Origin: an uncultured Chitinophagaceae bacterium
GTDB taxonomy: Bacteria; Bacteroidota; Bacteroidia; Chitinophagales; Chitinophagaceae
Direction of reading: 5' to 3'
Length of the DNA stretch: 64,000 nt
NCBI GenBank assembly: GCA_937958995.1
Contig: CALGAP010000011.1
Location: 124,001 to 188,000, forward strand
In this document: one piece after another, positions 1-7,972 of the stretch
Layout of the letters: each line of letters starts with the position of its first letter
How positions within the stretch are numbered: the stretch's first letter is position 1
The notes under the pieces: generated by a model
What the model saw: only the letters and a program-made list of their open reading frames with translations
Databases searched by the model: none
Told to the model about the DNA's origin: nothing
Made by a program: the position numbers and the translations under genes

Positions 1-933
1 TGCAACCAAAGGGGGAAACAGATCGGGACATTCGGTAGCATCAAATTGAAATGCCCTTAACCTCGCCGGACCAATTTCAATCTGGTCGGGTTGTATGGAG
101 AGACTGGCTTCGCAACTCATCAATGCCTGCAGCACAGCTTTATCTGCCTGGGTGCTTTGCACATCCAATCCTTTTACCGTTATGTGCCCGGCAATGGCGC
201 CTGCTACCAGTAAGAAGGCAGCTCCGCTCCAGTCACCTTCTACGGTGTAGTGTCGGGTGTTGGGTGGAGAGTGCCGGGTGGTGGGGAAATAAAATTGTTC
301 ATAATTTTTGTTTTCTACTTCCCAGCCAAAGTGTTTCATCACCTGTAAGGTGAGATCGATGTAAGGTTTGCTTTTGAGGTCGCGAACCGTGATGGTCACA
401 TCGCCGGCGCCGGCGGCGGCATAGGCCATGAGTAAGCCGGTGAGAAATTGTGAGCTTAATGATCCGTCCACTTCAATATTCGCAGGTTTTAGCGGACCCT
501 GTATTTGCAAGGGCAATTTGCCGCCATTACTTTTGATTTTGATACCGAGTTGGGGGAAAATTTCATCGAAAAAATTCATCGGGCGGGTTACAAGGCTGCC
601 CGTGCCGTTGATAATGATTTCTTGATCACTCAAAGCTGCCAGCGGCGTAAACATGCGAATACCCAGACCACTTTCGCCGCAGTTGATCTCTGATGAAACC
701 GGGTCCACGCCGTTGCTTTCAATAATCAGCTTATCTCCTTTGTCTTCCAGCATAGCGCCCAGTTTTTGAATCGTATCCATCGCAGCCTTATCATCATTAC
801 TGCGGCCGGGATTCCTGATGATCGTTTTGCCTTTACTCAATAATGCCGCGGCGCAACCGCGCTGCATACTGCTTTTGCTGGTGGGCGCCTGTATAGTACC
901 TGTTATGTTGGATGGTTGTACTGTGACAATCAT
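1..933 (-). CDS. aroA: 3-phosphoshikimate 1-carboxyvinyltransferase (EPSP synthase), C-terminus cut by window edge
   Basis: Adds the enolpyruvyl group of PEP to shikimate-3-phosphate, the sixth step of the shikimate pathway, in the cytoplasm. 311 codons are present of the roughly 410 usual for this family in Bacteroidota; the last 100 or so lie beyond the left edge. Visible family motifs are the N-terminal APTSKSSMQRG stretch (about residues 16-26), SLSSQFLTG (shikimate-3-P binding) and YTVEGDWSGAAF. The ATG (931-933) overlaps the aroB stop as ATGA, so translation is probably coupled. Just before YTVEGDW a loop reads TTRHSPPNTRH, encoded by ACCCGRCAC-like repeats that resemble intergenic repeats elsewhere in the window. 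Confidence 0.95.
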   Translation of the reverse strand, partial: MIVTVQPSNITGTIQAPTSKSSMQRGCAAALLSKGKTIIRNPGRSNDDKAAMDTIQKLGAMLEDKGDKLIIESNGVDPVSSEINCGESGLGIRMFTPLAALSDQEIIINGTGSLVTRPMNFFDEIFPQLGIKIKSNGGKLPLQIQGPLKPANIEVDGSLSSQFLTGLLMAYAAAGAGDVTITVRDLKSKPYIDLTLQVMKHFGWEVENKNYEQFYFPTTRHSPPNTRHYTVEGDWSGAAFLLVAGAIAGHITVKGLDVQSTQADKAVLQALMSCEASLSIQPDQIEIGPARLRAFQFDATECPDLFPPLVA

Positions 934-1949
934 AGATCACTGATTAATTTTTCCAGCTCGCTTACGGGAATGCCCTGCACTAATCCCTTCCCGATCTTTT
1001 CGAGCAATACATAGTTCATGGTGCCTTTCTCGCGTTTTTTGTCCATGGTGAGCACCTTCATAGCTTGCTGCTTGTCGTATTCTGCATAGGTGGGCAGACT
1101 ATATTGATCCAGCACTTTCACCACGCGTTCTGTTTCTTTGAAACCGGTCAGTTTTTCCGAGATATGACAAGCCGCGGTCATGCCGATACTGATGGCCTGG
1201 CCATGACTGAGCTCGTAAATATTTTCAATAGCATGCCCCAGGGTATGACCGAAATTGAGCAGCCTGCGCTCGCCTTTTTCAAACTCATCCACTTTTACTA
1301 CGGATGATTTTATCTCCACATTTCTCCTGATCAGTTTAGCCAGGGCAGCTTTGTTTCTTTTGAAAAATGATGGTTTATTTTTCTCGAGTTCACCAAACAG
1401 TTTTCTGTCCTTTATACAGCTATGTTTGATGATCTCGGCAAAACCATTGATCCATTCTTTTTCGGGTAGTGATTTCAGGAAACTATAATCATATAATAAG
1501 AACTCGGGTTGACGAATGGTTCCAACCAGGTTTTTATATACCCCCACATCAATCCCATTTTTTCCGCCGATAGAAGCATCTACCATGGCCAGCACGCTCG
1601 TGGGCACGAAGCCCGCGCGAATTCCGCGCATGTACACGGCCGCCACATAGCCGGTAATGTCGGTGATAACCCCGCCGCCAACTCCTATGAGAAATGTCTT
1701 GCGATCGGCCTTGAATTCAATCAGTTGCTCAATGATGGAGTCAACCGTGGCCTGCACTTTGTACTCTTCACCCGGTTTCAATACGATGGTATTGCAGCCT
1801 TTGAATTTCCTGGTATGAGCTGTATATATGTTCTCATCGGTAATAATCACCGCATGATCCTTATCCACTTTCTTCCAGGCAACTGACAGATCTGCGTCAA
1901 AATAGTAGTTGACCTTTCCCGATGAGAATTGATAAGTTTTTGTCTGCAT
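930..1949 (-). CDS. aroB: 3-dehydroquinate synthase
   Basis: Converts DAHP to 3-dehydroquinate, step two of the shikimate pathway, using NAD and a divalent metal. 339 aa, a normal length. The glycine-rich NAD-binding segment GVGGGVITDITGY lies near residues 89-101. It is followed by VDASIGGKNGID and by metal-ligand regions around EIIKHS and NFGHTLGHAIE. The start codon shares one base with the stop of the upstream DAHP synthase gene (TAATG), and its own stop overlaps aroA. The three genes are therefore one tightly coupled transcription unit. Confidence 0.96.
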   Translation of the reverse strand: MQTKTYQFSSGKVNYYFDADLSVAWKKVDKDHAVIITDENIYTAHTRKFKGCNTIVLKPGEEYKVQATVDSIIEQLIEFKADRKTFLIGVGGGVITDITGYVAAVYMRGIRAGFVPTSVLAMVDASIGGKNGIDVGVYKNLVGTIRQPEFLLYDYSFLKSLPEKEWINGFAEIIKHSCIKDRKLFGELEKNKPSFFKRNKAALAKLIRRNVEIKSSVVKVDEFEKGERRLLNFGHTLGHAIENIYELSHGQAISIGMTAACHISEKLTGFKETERVVKVLDQYSLPTYAEYDKQQAMKVLTMDKKREKGTMNYVLLEKIGKGLVQGIPVSELEKLISDL

Positions 1950-3037
1950 TACGAATTAAAGATGCGGTTCTGGTGATTGATACTTTCCATGTGCACTGCA
2001 TCAAAATACTTCGTAATAAATTCTTTGCTCAATCCCAGTTTTTCGCCTTTACCGAAAGCTCTTTCGAGAATTTCGTTCCAGCGATTGGTTTGAAGAATGG
2101 TGATATTATTGTTCTTTTTGTATTCGCCGATTTTTTCCGACAACTTCATACGGGTGCTCAGTAATTGCATCAGCTCATCATCAAGATGGTTGATCTGCTG
2201 GCGCAGTTTTTCGAGCGCGGCGTGTACTTCTTCGGAGCTGATATCTTCTTTACGCCATACAATCTCACCAAGCATTTCGGCAAGCCTTTCGGGCGTAACC
2301 TGCTGTTTGGCATCGCTCCAGGCTTTGTCGGGATCGATATGCGATTCGATCATCAGTCCGTCGAAGTCGAGGTCAACCGCCCTCTGCGCTACTTCCATCA
2401 ATATATCGCGGCGGCCGCAGATATGCGAGGGGTCGTTGATGATGAGCATATCGGGGTTGCGCCTTTTCATTTCGATGGCGAGGTGCCACATGGGCGCATT
2501 ACGGTATTCGGTATTGCCATAAGAACTGAAACCACGATGTATCAGTCCCAATTGCTTAACGCCTGCCTTAGCCACGCGTTCCACTGCCCCGGTCCACAGT
2601 TCCAGGTCGGGGTTAATGGGATTTTTGATCAAAACCGGGATATCAACGCCGCGTAGTGCGTCGGCCACTTCCTGCACGCTGAAGGGATTCACGGTGGTGC
2701 GGGCGCCTATCCACAACACATCCACGTCGAAGGTAAGCGCATCTTCCACCTGCTTGGCGGTGGCCACTTCTACGGTAACAGGCAGACCGGTGAGCTTTTT
2801 GGCCTGCTGCAGCCAGGGCAGTCCCCGTGTACCTATACCTTCAAACATGCCCGGGCGTGTGCGCGGCTTCCAGATACCTGCCCGCAGCATATCAACCTTG
2901 CCGGTCTTTGCCAGCCGCTGCGCGGTTTCCAACACCTGCTCTTCAGTCTCGGCGCTGCAGGGCCCGCTGATAATGATCGGGCGCTTATTCCACACCTGTT
3001 GGGTAATCTCTTTCATGGATGTTTGTGTTGCTTGCAT
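1949..3037 (-). CDS. Bifunctional DAHP synthase / chorismate mutase (type II)
   Basis: 362 aa fusion. The N-terminal part (about residues 1-260) is a type I-beta DAHP synthase with SGPCSAETEEQV, WKPRTRPGMFEG and INDPSHICGRRD. It condenses PEP and erythrose-4-P as the first step of the shikimate pathway. The C-terminal 90 residues are an AroQ-type chorismate mutase (LEKLRQQINHLDDEL, STRMKLSEKIGEYK), which makes prephenate from chorismate. The fusion is usual in Bacteroidota; in comparable fusions the mutase domain helps sense prephenate or chorismate (family knowledge, not shown here). It leads the aroB-aroA unit. I found no convincing -7 element in the 100 bases upstream, which are filled by a repeat hairpin. 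Confidence 0.94.
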   Translation of the reverse strand: MQATQTSMKEITQQVWNKRPIIISGPCSAETEEQVLETAQRLAKTGKVDMLRAGIWKPRTRPGMFEGIGTRGLPWLQQAKKLTGLPVTVEVATAKQVEDALTFDVDVLWIGARTTVNPFSVQEVADALRGVDIPVLIKNPINPDLELWTGAVERVAKAGVKQLGLIHRGFSSYGNTEYRNAPMWHLAIEMKRRNPDMLIINDPSHICGRRDILMEVAQRAVDLDFDGLMIESHIDPDKAWSDAKQQVTPERLAEMLGEIVWRKEDISSEEVHAALEKLRQQINHLDDELMQLLSTRMKLSEKIGEYKKNNNITILQTNRWNEILERAFGKGEKLGLSKEFITKYFDAVHMESINHQNRIFNS

Positions 3038-3049
3038 AGTATATAAATG

Positions 3050-3146
3050 TTTCGTGTTTTGGGTTTGGAGTTTCGGGTTCCTGGGTTTGGTCAGCGGTCA
3101 CGAGTTGCGGAGCAACCCGAAACGCAAAACTCTAAACCCGAAACTA
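3050..3146. repeat. GGGTTT/AAACCC hairpin repeat
   Basis: The whole gap between the helicase and the DAHP synthase gene is a degenerate repeat. The left half is rich in GGGTTT and GGGTTC units (3061-3090); the right half is rich in AACCCGAAA and AAACCCGAAA (3114-3144). The halves form an imperfect inverted repeat around a perfect small hairpin, GTTGC-GGA-GCAAC (3104-3116). The right arm runs into the helicase stop codon. A related element lies at 14222-14296. Confidence 0.7.
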
Positions 3147-4823
3147 TCGCCGTGAGTCCGCTTCATTCATCCTGATCCTTCTTCCCCTGTAGTTCTTCCC
3201 GTCGATGGCGGATATCATCTGGCGGGCTGCTTTCTTTTCCACCTCTATCCAGCTGTTCATCTCCTTCATATCGATACGGCCGAGCACGTCTTTGCGCAGT
3301 TCGCTCATGTCGAGGATGAACTGCAGGAAACTGGCTTTGTAAAAACCGTCTTTGGTACCGAGGTTCACAAACAGCTTCGTATACTCGCCGCCGTTGCCGC
3401 CGAATGTCCTGCCCCTGGTGTCGCGGCGTACGCGGCCGCTCTTATCGCGGTAGTCGCTACGCGACACGCGTTCGCGTTCACGATCGCGACGCTGTTCGCG
3501 CACGTTCAGGTCTTCGGCGTTTTCATAGTATTTCAAGAACTCGTTAAACTCCAGTGCCGCCACTCTTTTCAACACTTCCTCTTTGCTCATATCGGCAAAC
3601 TTCTCTTCCAGCATCGGCACATAAGTCTCATATTCAGTGTGCGTAATATCGAGTTGCAGCAGTTTATCCATAAAATGATAAAACTGCTTGCGGCAAACGT
3701 CTTTTCCCGAAGGTATTTCCAGTTTGTGAAAAGGCGCCTGCACAATGTTTTGTATCTGGCGCAGTTTGCCCATTTCACGCACGTGCACAATCGACATACA
3801 AACGCCTGTCTTGCCCGCACGGCCTGTTCTGCCGCTGCGGTGCGTATATACTTCCACGTCGTCGGGCAGTTCGTAATTGATCACGTGCGTAATGCCCTGC
3901 ACATCTATTCCCCTGGCCGCCACATCGGTGGCTATTAAGAGCTGCAATGTTTTGTCCCTGAACTCACCCATCACCTTGTCGCGCTGCGCCTGCGTAAGGT
4001 CGCCATGCAAGGCGTCTATATCGTATCCTTCGCGTGTCAGCTTTTCGGCAATCTCCTGCGCGTCGGCCTTGGTGCGGGTAAATATGATGCCATAGATACC
4101 CGGGTTAAAATCGATCAGTCTTTTTAATGTTTCGTACCGGTGCTGTGCACTCGTCACATAGTATTGATGATCGATGTTCTTGTTGGCCGTATTCACTTTG
4201 CCTACCGTTACTTCCACCGGCGACTGCATGTACCTTTTGCTCACCCTTCTTATTTCGGGGGGCATGGTAGCGCTGAACAGCCAGGTGCTTTCGCGGTTAG
4301 GCGTATTCTGCAAAATGAACTCGATATCTTCCTGGAAACCCATGTTCAGCATTTCATCAGCTTCGTCGAGCACCACATAGGTAATTTGTTCCAGGTTGAT
4401 GGCTTTGCGTTCAATCAGGTCTATCAGTCTTCCCGGTGTGGCCACCACCATCTGCACGCCACGCTTCAGTTCTCTTATCTGCTGCCCGATGGGTGCGCCG
4501 CCGTAAACGGCTGCCACATACATGCCGGGAATGAACTTCTTGAACTGTTCTACTTCGTTTACTATCTGGATACACAGTTCGCGGGTGGGACAAACCACCA
4601 GCGCCTGCGGGTGTTTTTTCTTTTCGTCGATCAGTTGCAAAAGGGGTAATCCAAACGCTGCTGTCTTTCCAGTGCCGGTCTGCGCCAACCCTATAAGGTC
4701 TTGCGTGCCGCTCAACAGCACGGGTATCGCTTTCTCCTGTATAGGGGTAGGCGTTTGAAATCCTAATGCATTGGTGGCCTGAACAAGGCGGGGCTCCAAA
4801 CCCAATGCTTCAAATGTTATCAT
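3144..4823 (-). CDS. DEAD-box ATP-dependent RNA helicase with DbpA-type RNA-binding domain
   Basis: 559 aa from the chosen start. It carries a Q motif, AQTGTGKT (motif I), PTRELC, ATPGRLID, VLDEADEM (motif II), SATMP (III), ATDVAARGID (V) and HRSGRTGRAGKTG (VI). An Arg/Asp-rich linker follows, then a C-terminal DbpA/CsdA RNA-binding domain (about the last 75 residues). It probably remodels ribosomal or structured RNA. I start it at the ATG at 4821-4823 because a -7 promoter element (TACCTTTG, 4842-4849) lies between that codon and the ATG further upstream (4853). It sits between tyrA and the DAHP synthase gene and has its own promoter, so it need not belong to the aromatic pathway. Confidence 0.93.
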   Translation of the reverse strand: MITFEALGLEPRLVQATNALGFQTPTPIQEKAIPVLLSGTQDLIGLAQTGTGKTAAFGLPLLQLIDEKKKHPQALVVCPTRELCIQIVNEVEQFKKFIPGMYVAAVYGGAPIGQQIRELKRGVQMVVATPGRLIDLIERKAINLEQITYVVLDEADEMLNMGFQEDIEFILQNTPNRESTWLFSATMPPEIRRVSKRYMQSPVEVTVGKVNTANKNIDHQYYVTSAQHRYETLKRLIDFNPGIYGIIFTRTKADAQEIAEKLTREGYDIDALHGDLTQAQRDKVMGEFRDKTLQLLIATDVAARGIDVQGITHVINYELPDDVEVYTHRSGRTGRAGKTGVCMSIVHVREMGKLRQIQNIVQAPFHKLEIPSGKDVCRKQFYHFMDKLLQLDITHTEYETYVPMLEEKFADMSKEEVLKRVAALEFNEFLKYYENAEDLNVREQRRDRERERVSRSDYRDKSGRVRRDTRGRTFGGNGGEYTKLFVNLGTKDGFYKASFLQFILDMSELRKDVLGRIDMKEMNSWIEVEKKAARQMISAIDGKNYRGRRIRMNEADSRR

Positions 4824-4841
4824 AGTCAGAAAAATTTGGCG

Positions 4842-4849
4842 CAAAGGTA
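4842..4849 (-). promoter_or_regulatory. -7 promoter element of the helicase gene (TACCTTTG)
   Basis: Exact match to the Bacteroidota -7 consensus TAnnTTTG on the minus strand, 18 nt before the helicase ATG. No clear -33 TTTG box is visible. This element decides the start codon. Confidence 0.6.
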
Positions 4850-4861
4850 ACACTGATTGCG

Positions 4862-4957
4862 CGGATTACCCGGAATCAGGGCATATGGATCACCGATTTA
4901 TCAAGGAATTATCACGGATTAAACGCTTAATCCAAAAATCCTCAATAAATCCGTGAT
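4862..4957. repeat. ATCACGGATT-family intergenic repeat with perfect 10-bp inverted arms
   Basis: ATCACGGATT (4911-4920) and AATCCGTGAT (4948-4957) form a perfect 10-bp inverted repeat directly after the tyrA stop codon. GCGGATTACCCGG and GGATCACCGATTTATC in the left part are degenerate relatives of the same unit. There is no U-tract, so it is not a standard terminator. Similar units occur at 11892-11960 and 52906-52914. Confidence 0.5.
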
Positions 4958-4958
4958 T

Positions 4959-5807
4959 TCATTTGATGATTTTCCTGATCTTGTTCGCATTTTCAATGAG
5001 CTCCTGCAAATAGGCATAGTTCTCTTTCTCGAGACAAGCCTTGAATTTGCGCAACTGGCTGATGTGTTCGTTCAGCACATCCAGCACATTTTCACGGTTC
5101 TGCATGAATATTGGCACCCACATGGCGGGGTTACTCTTGGCCAGGCGCACCGTGCTTTCGAAACCACCACCCGCCAGCTCGAATATGGCATCTTCTTCTT
5201 TTTCCTTCTCTAATACCGTATTGGCCAGGGCAAAAGATGTGATATGGGAAATATGACTCACGTAAGCCGCGTGCATATCATGGTCATCTGCACCCATATA
5301 GATCATATGCATGCCCAGCTGCCTGTACACATTTTCGATAGCCTCCACCACATCGGCATCGGTCTTCTCTTTTTCACAGATCACGCAGGCGCGGCCGGTA
5401 AAGGCATCGCGAACGGCTGCTTCCGGACCACTGTACTCGGTACCCCACATGGGGTGCGTGGCTATAAAGCGGCGGCGCATAGGATGATTTTCCAGTGCCG
5501 CACATAAGGCATGCTTGGTACTACCCGCATCTGCAACCATTTGGTGATCCTTCAGCATATTCATGATCTTTTCCATCACGGGTATGGTTGCATCCACGGG
5601 TATGGCTACATATATCAAATCACTTTGCGGCACGGCTTCTTCCAGCGTTGCATATTCGTCAATCAAACCCAATTCAAGCGCCCTTTGCGCGCTGGCTTCG
5701 GTACGGCTCACGCCAATTACTCTCTGAACCAGTTTCCTGTCTTTTAATGCCAGGCTGAATGAGCCACTGATCAGGCCTACACCAACAATTGTTATTGTGT
5801 TAAACAT
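4959..5807 (-). CDS. tyrA: Prephenate dehydrogenase
   Basis: Oxidatively decarboxylates prephenate to 4-hydroxyphenylpyruvate, the tyrosine branch. 282 aa, with no fused mutase or ACT domain. The N-terminal Rossmann motif is VGVGLISGSFSLAL (residues 7-20). The substrate-site segment is THPMWGTEYSGPEAA, and an all-helical C-terminal half includes SHISHITSFALA. Its start overlaps the end of the upstream aminotransferase gene by 8 bases, making it the third gene of the pheA-aminotransferase-tyrA unit controlled by the leader at 7.8-8.0 kb. Confidence 0.94.
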   Translation of the reverse strand: MFNTITIVGVGLISGSFSLALKDRKLVQRVIGVSRTEASAQRALELGLIDEYATLEEAVPQSDLIYVAIPVDATIPVMEKIMNMLKDHQMVADAGSTKHALCAALENHPMRRRFIATHPMWGTEYSGPEAAVRDAFTGRACVICEKEKTDADVVEAIENVYRQLGMHMIYMGADDHDMHAAYVSHISHITSFALANTVLEKEKEEDAIFELAGGGFESTVRLAKSNPAMWVPIFMQNRENVLDVLNEHISQLRKFKACLEKENYAYLQELIENANKIRKIIK

Positions 5808-6990
5808 CCTGTTTTTCTTTTGCCTTTAAAGAGAAAGCTTTTATCCTGCCCAGGCTTTCTGCAAATTTTTCTTCAGTGCTGCACAAACTCACCCGCACAT
5901 ATCCATTTCCCGCGCTCCCGAATATGCCGCCGGGAGTAATAAACACAAATGCCTTTTGTAAGACCTCATCGCTCAGCGCATAACCACTTTCATAGGCCGC
6001 AGGTATTTTTGCCCATACAAACATGCCCACCTGGTCTTTATCGTATGTGCATTCTAGATAGTCGAGCAATTCAAACACTTTCGCTCTTCGCTTGCGGTAA
6101 ACTTCATTTACTGAATCGTACCAACTCTTATCAAGACTCAGTGCTTTAGCGGCGGCGAGTTGCAAGGGCAAGAACATGCCGCTGTCCATATTGCTTTTAA
6201 AGCGCAGCACTTCATCAATTCTTTCTTTTGCGCCGCAAAGCATTCCCAGCCTCCAGCCCGCCATATTGTGCGATTTGCTGAGCGAATTGAGCTCTATCAC
6301 ACAATCCTTAGCGCCGGCTACCTGCAAGAGACTGGCGGGTTGATCGTTCAGTATAAAGCTGTACGGGTTATCGTGGCAGACCAGTATCTTATGCTTTTTA
6401 CCGAAAGCAACTATTTTTTCAAACAAGCTTGCTGAAGGCAATTTTCCCACGGGCATTTCGGGATAATTGATCCACATAAGTTTTATTTTGCCCGAATCCT
6501 TCACCAGCCTGTCGATCGCATCAAAATCAGGTTCCCAACCGCCGGCTTCATTCAACTCATAATCCACGCACACCCCGCCTGCCAGCGCCACTGCACTGCG
6601 ATAGGTAGGATAACCTGGATTGGGCACCAGCACTTCATCACCGGGATTGAGGTATGTCATGCAAATGTGCATGATGCCTTCCTTACTGCCGATGAGCGGC
6701 AATATTTCAGTATCAGGATTAAGAGAAACGCCATACCATTTTTCATACCACTCACTCATCGCCTTGCGCAATACCGGCGAACCCTTATAGCTTTGATACG
6801 CATGCACATTGGGTTTGGCACTTTCTTCCTGCAGCACTTTTATCACATCAGGGTGCGGCGGCAGGTCAGGACTGCCAATGCCGAGATTGATCACATTTTT
6901 TCCCAGCTTGTTCAGTTCATCTATTTCACGCAGCTTCTTGCTGAAATAGTATTCGCCTATGCCTTCCAGTCTGTTTGCCGTTTTTATCAT
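5800..6990 (-). CDS. PLP-dependent class I/II aminotransferase, probably aromatic
   Basis: 396 aa fold-type I aminotransferase. The PLP lysine lies in SLSKSHNMAGWRLG. NPGYPTYRSAVALAGG and a C-terminal GNGYVRVSLC, with the carboxylate-binding Arg, are also visible. Its place between pheA and tyrA, overlapping both (ATGA with pheA; 8 bases with tyrA), suggests it transaminates phenylpyruvate and 4-hydroxyphenylpyruvate to Phe and Tyr. That substrate assignment is inferred from context. Close homologues are often annotated as LL-diaminopimelate or aspartate-type aminotransferases, so a broader role cannot be excluded. Confidence 0.9.
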   Translation of the reverse strand: MIKTANRLEGIGEYYFSKKLREIDELNKLGKNVINLGIGSPDLPPHPDVIKVLQEESAKPNVHAYQSYKGSPVLRKAMSEWYEKWYGVSLNPDTEILPLIGSKEGIMHICMTYLNPGDEVLVPNPGYPTYRSAVALAGGVCVDYELNEAGGWEPDFDAIDRLVKDSGKIKLMWINYPEMPVGKLPSASLFEKIVAFGKKHKILVCHDNPYSFILNDQPASLLQVAGAKDCVIELNSLSKSHNMAGWRLGMLCGAKERIDEVLRFKSNMDSGMFLPLQLAAAKALSLDKSWYDSVNEVYRKRRAKVFELLDYLECTYDKDQVGMFVWAKIPAAYESGYALSDEVLQKAFVFITPGGIFGSAGNGYVRVSLCSTEEKFAESLGRIKAFSLKAKEKQDV

Positions 6991-7817
6991 ACAGTCTGTC
7001 CTTTTTTGTAAGTGCCATAGATTTTCAGTTCCGACGTCAATGGCCTGATGCCCTTGATCACGTCTTCAAATTGTTCCGGCGATTCAAATTCCATATCTGC
7101 ATGAAAACTATATTGCCAGTCGGTGCCGGGTATAGGAAAACTCTGCAACTTGCTCAGGTTGATGCCGCCGTCGGCAATGCGCGTGAGCACGCGCGCCAGG
7201 CTGCCCCTCGAATGATCGGTGTGAAAATTTACCGATGCCTTGTTGGCCTCTGGGTTGGGCACCACCACGTCTTCGCGTTGCAAAATCAAGAAGCGTGTAT
7301 AGTTGTTCTTGATAGTATGAATATTGGGTGCAATGATTTCGAGATTGAAAAGTTCTGCAGCCAGTTTGCTCGCAATTGCTGCAATATGTTTACTACGATG
7401 CTGGTGAATATGTTTTGCGCTGAGCGCGGTATCTTCTGATTCCACCAGTTTCCAGTTGTATTTGTCCAGGAATTCAAGGCATTGCTGCAAGGCCATCGGA
7501 TGCGAATGCACTTCGCGTATGTCTTCGAGTTTCACGCCGGGGTTTACCAGGAGTTGTTGCTTGATGTGCAGGTAAATCTCCCCCACAATGCGCAGGTTAC
7601 TTTTCTGTAAGAGGTTGTAGTTAGGAAGTATGCTACCAGCTATCGAATTTTCAATAGCCATTACACCGCCATCGCTTTCGCGTTTGTTGCCTGCTATCTT
7701 AACCACTTCACGGAAGGTGGCGCAGGGAATCACTTCTACCTCTTTGCCGAAATACTGCCGGGCCGCCACCTGGTGAAAGCTGCCTTCATAACCTTGTATT
7801 GATACTCGTTGAGCCAT
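6987..7817 (-). CDS. pheA: Prephenate dehydratase
   Basis: Converts prephenate to phenylpyruvate. 276 aa, monofunctional. The N-terminal catalytic domain has GYEGSFHQVAA near residues 9-19 and the catalytic Thr region ESEDTALSAKHIH. A C-terminal ACT regulatory domain begins near residue 195 (GSLARVLTRIADGGINLSKL). The usual Phe-binding ESRP motif is replaced by QSFPIP, so feedback by Phe may differ. First structural gene after the attenuator; the terminator U-tract ends 5 nt before its ATG (7815-7817). Its stop overlaps the next gene as ATGA. Confidence 0.94.
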   Translation of the reverse strand: MAQRVSIQGYEGSFHQVAARQYFGKEVEVIPCATFREVVKIAGNKRESDGGVMAIENSIAGSILPNYNLLQKSNLRIVGEIYLHIKQQLLVNPGVKLEDIREVHSHPMALQQCLEFLDKYNWKLVESEDTALSAKHIHQHRSKHIAAIASKLAAELFNLEIIAPNIHTIKNNYTRFLILQREDVVVPNPEANKASVNFHTDHSRGSLARVLTRIADGGINLSKLQSFPIPGTDWQYSFHADMEFESPEQFEDVIKGIRPLTSELKIYGTYKKGQTV

Positions 7818-7822
7818 AGACT

Positions 7823-7851
7823 AAAAAAAAATCCCGGCTCATCTGCCGGGA
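7823..7851 (-). terminator. Attenuator terminator before pheA
   Basis: On the minus strand TCCCGGC (7851-7845), a 6-nt loop and GCCGGGA (7838-7832) form a perfect 7-bp stem. Nine U residues (7831-7823) follow. Purines before the stem can extend pairing into the U-tract. It lies between the leader peptide stop and the pheA start, so by default it would terminate transcription before pheA. The 5' arm can alternatively pair with an identical GCCGGGA copy inside the leader peptide gene (7908-7902). Confidence 0.85.
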
Positions 7852-7877
7852 CTTCTTATGTTGATCGTTTTGTAATC

Positions 7878-7967
7878 TTACTTCGTTTTCAACAAAAGCA
7901 TTCCCGGCTTCTTACTAAAGAAGTAAAAATAAAAGTAAAAATAACGGTATGCCTTCGTGAGAATCAT
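7878..7967 (-). CDS. Phe/Tyr leader peptide of the pheA operon
   Basis: 29-codon ORF, ATG at 7967-7965 and TAA at 7880-7878. The peptide begins MILTKA and continues YRYFYFYFYFF (residues 7-17): five Tyr and five Phe codons in eleven positions. It ends SKKPGMLLLKTK. Such a run is expected only for a ribosome-stalling sensor of charged tRNA-Phe and tRNA-Tyr, the two products of this operon. Codons 20-22 contain the antiterminator arm GCCGGGA. The ATG lies 5 nt after the -7 element, so the mRNA is probably leaderless or nearly so. The ORF is too short for routine gene calling. Confidence 0.85.
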   Translation of the reverse strand: MILTKAYRYFYFYFYFFSKKPGMLLLKTK

Positions 7968-7972
7968 CAATC

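Noticed and set aside
4824..4853. Earlier start for the DEAD-box helicase (10 extra residues)
   Set aside because: The -7 promoter box lies between the two ATG codons, so the earlier codon would not be in the mRNA.
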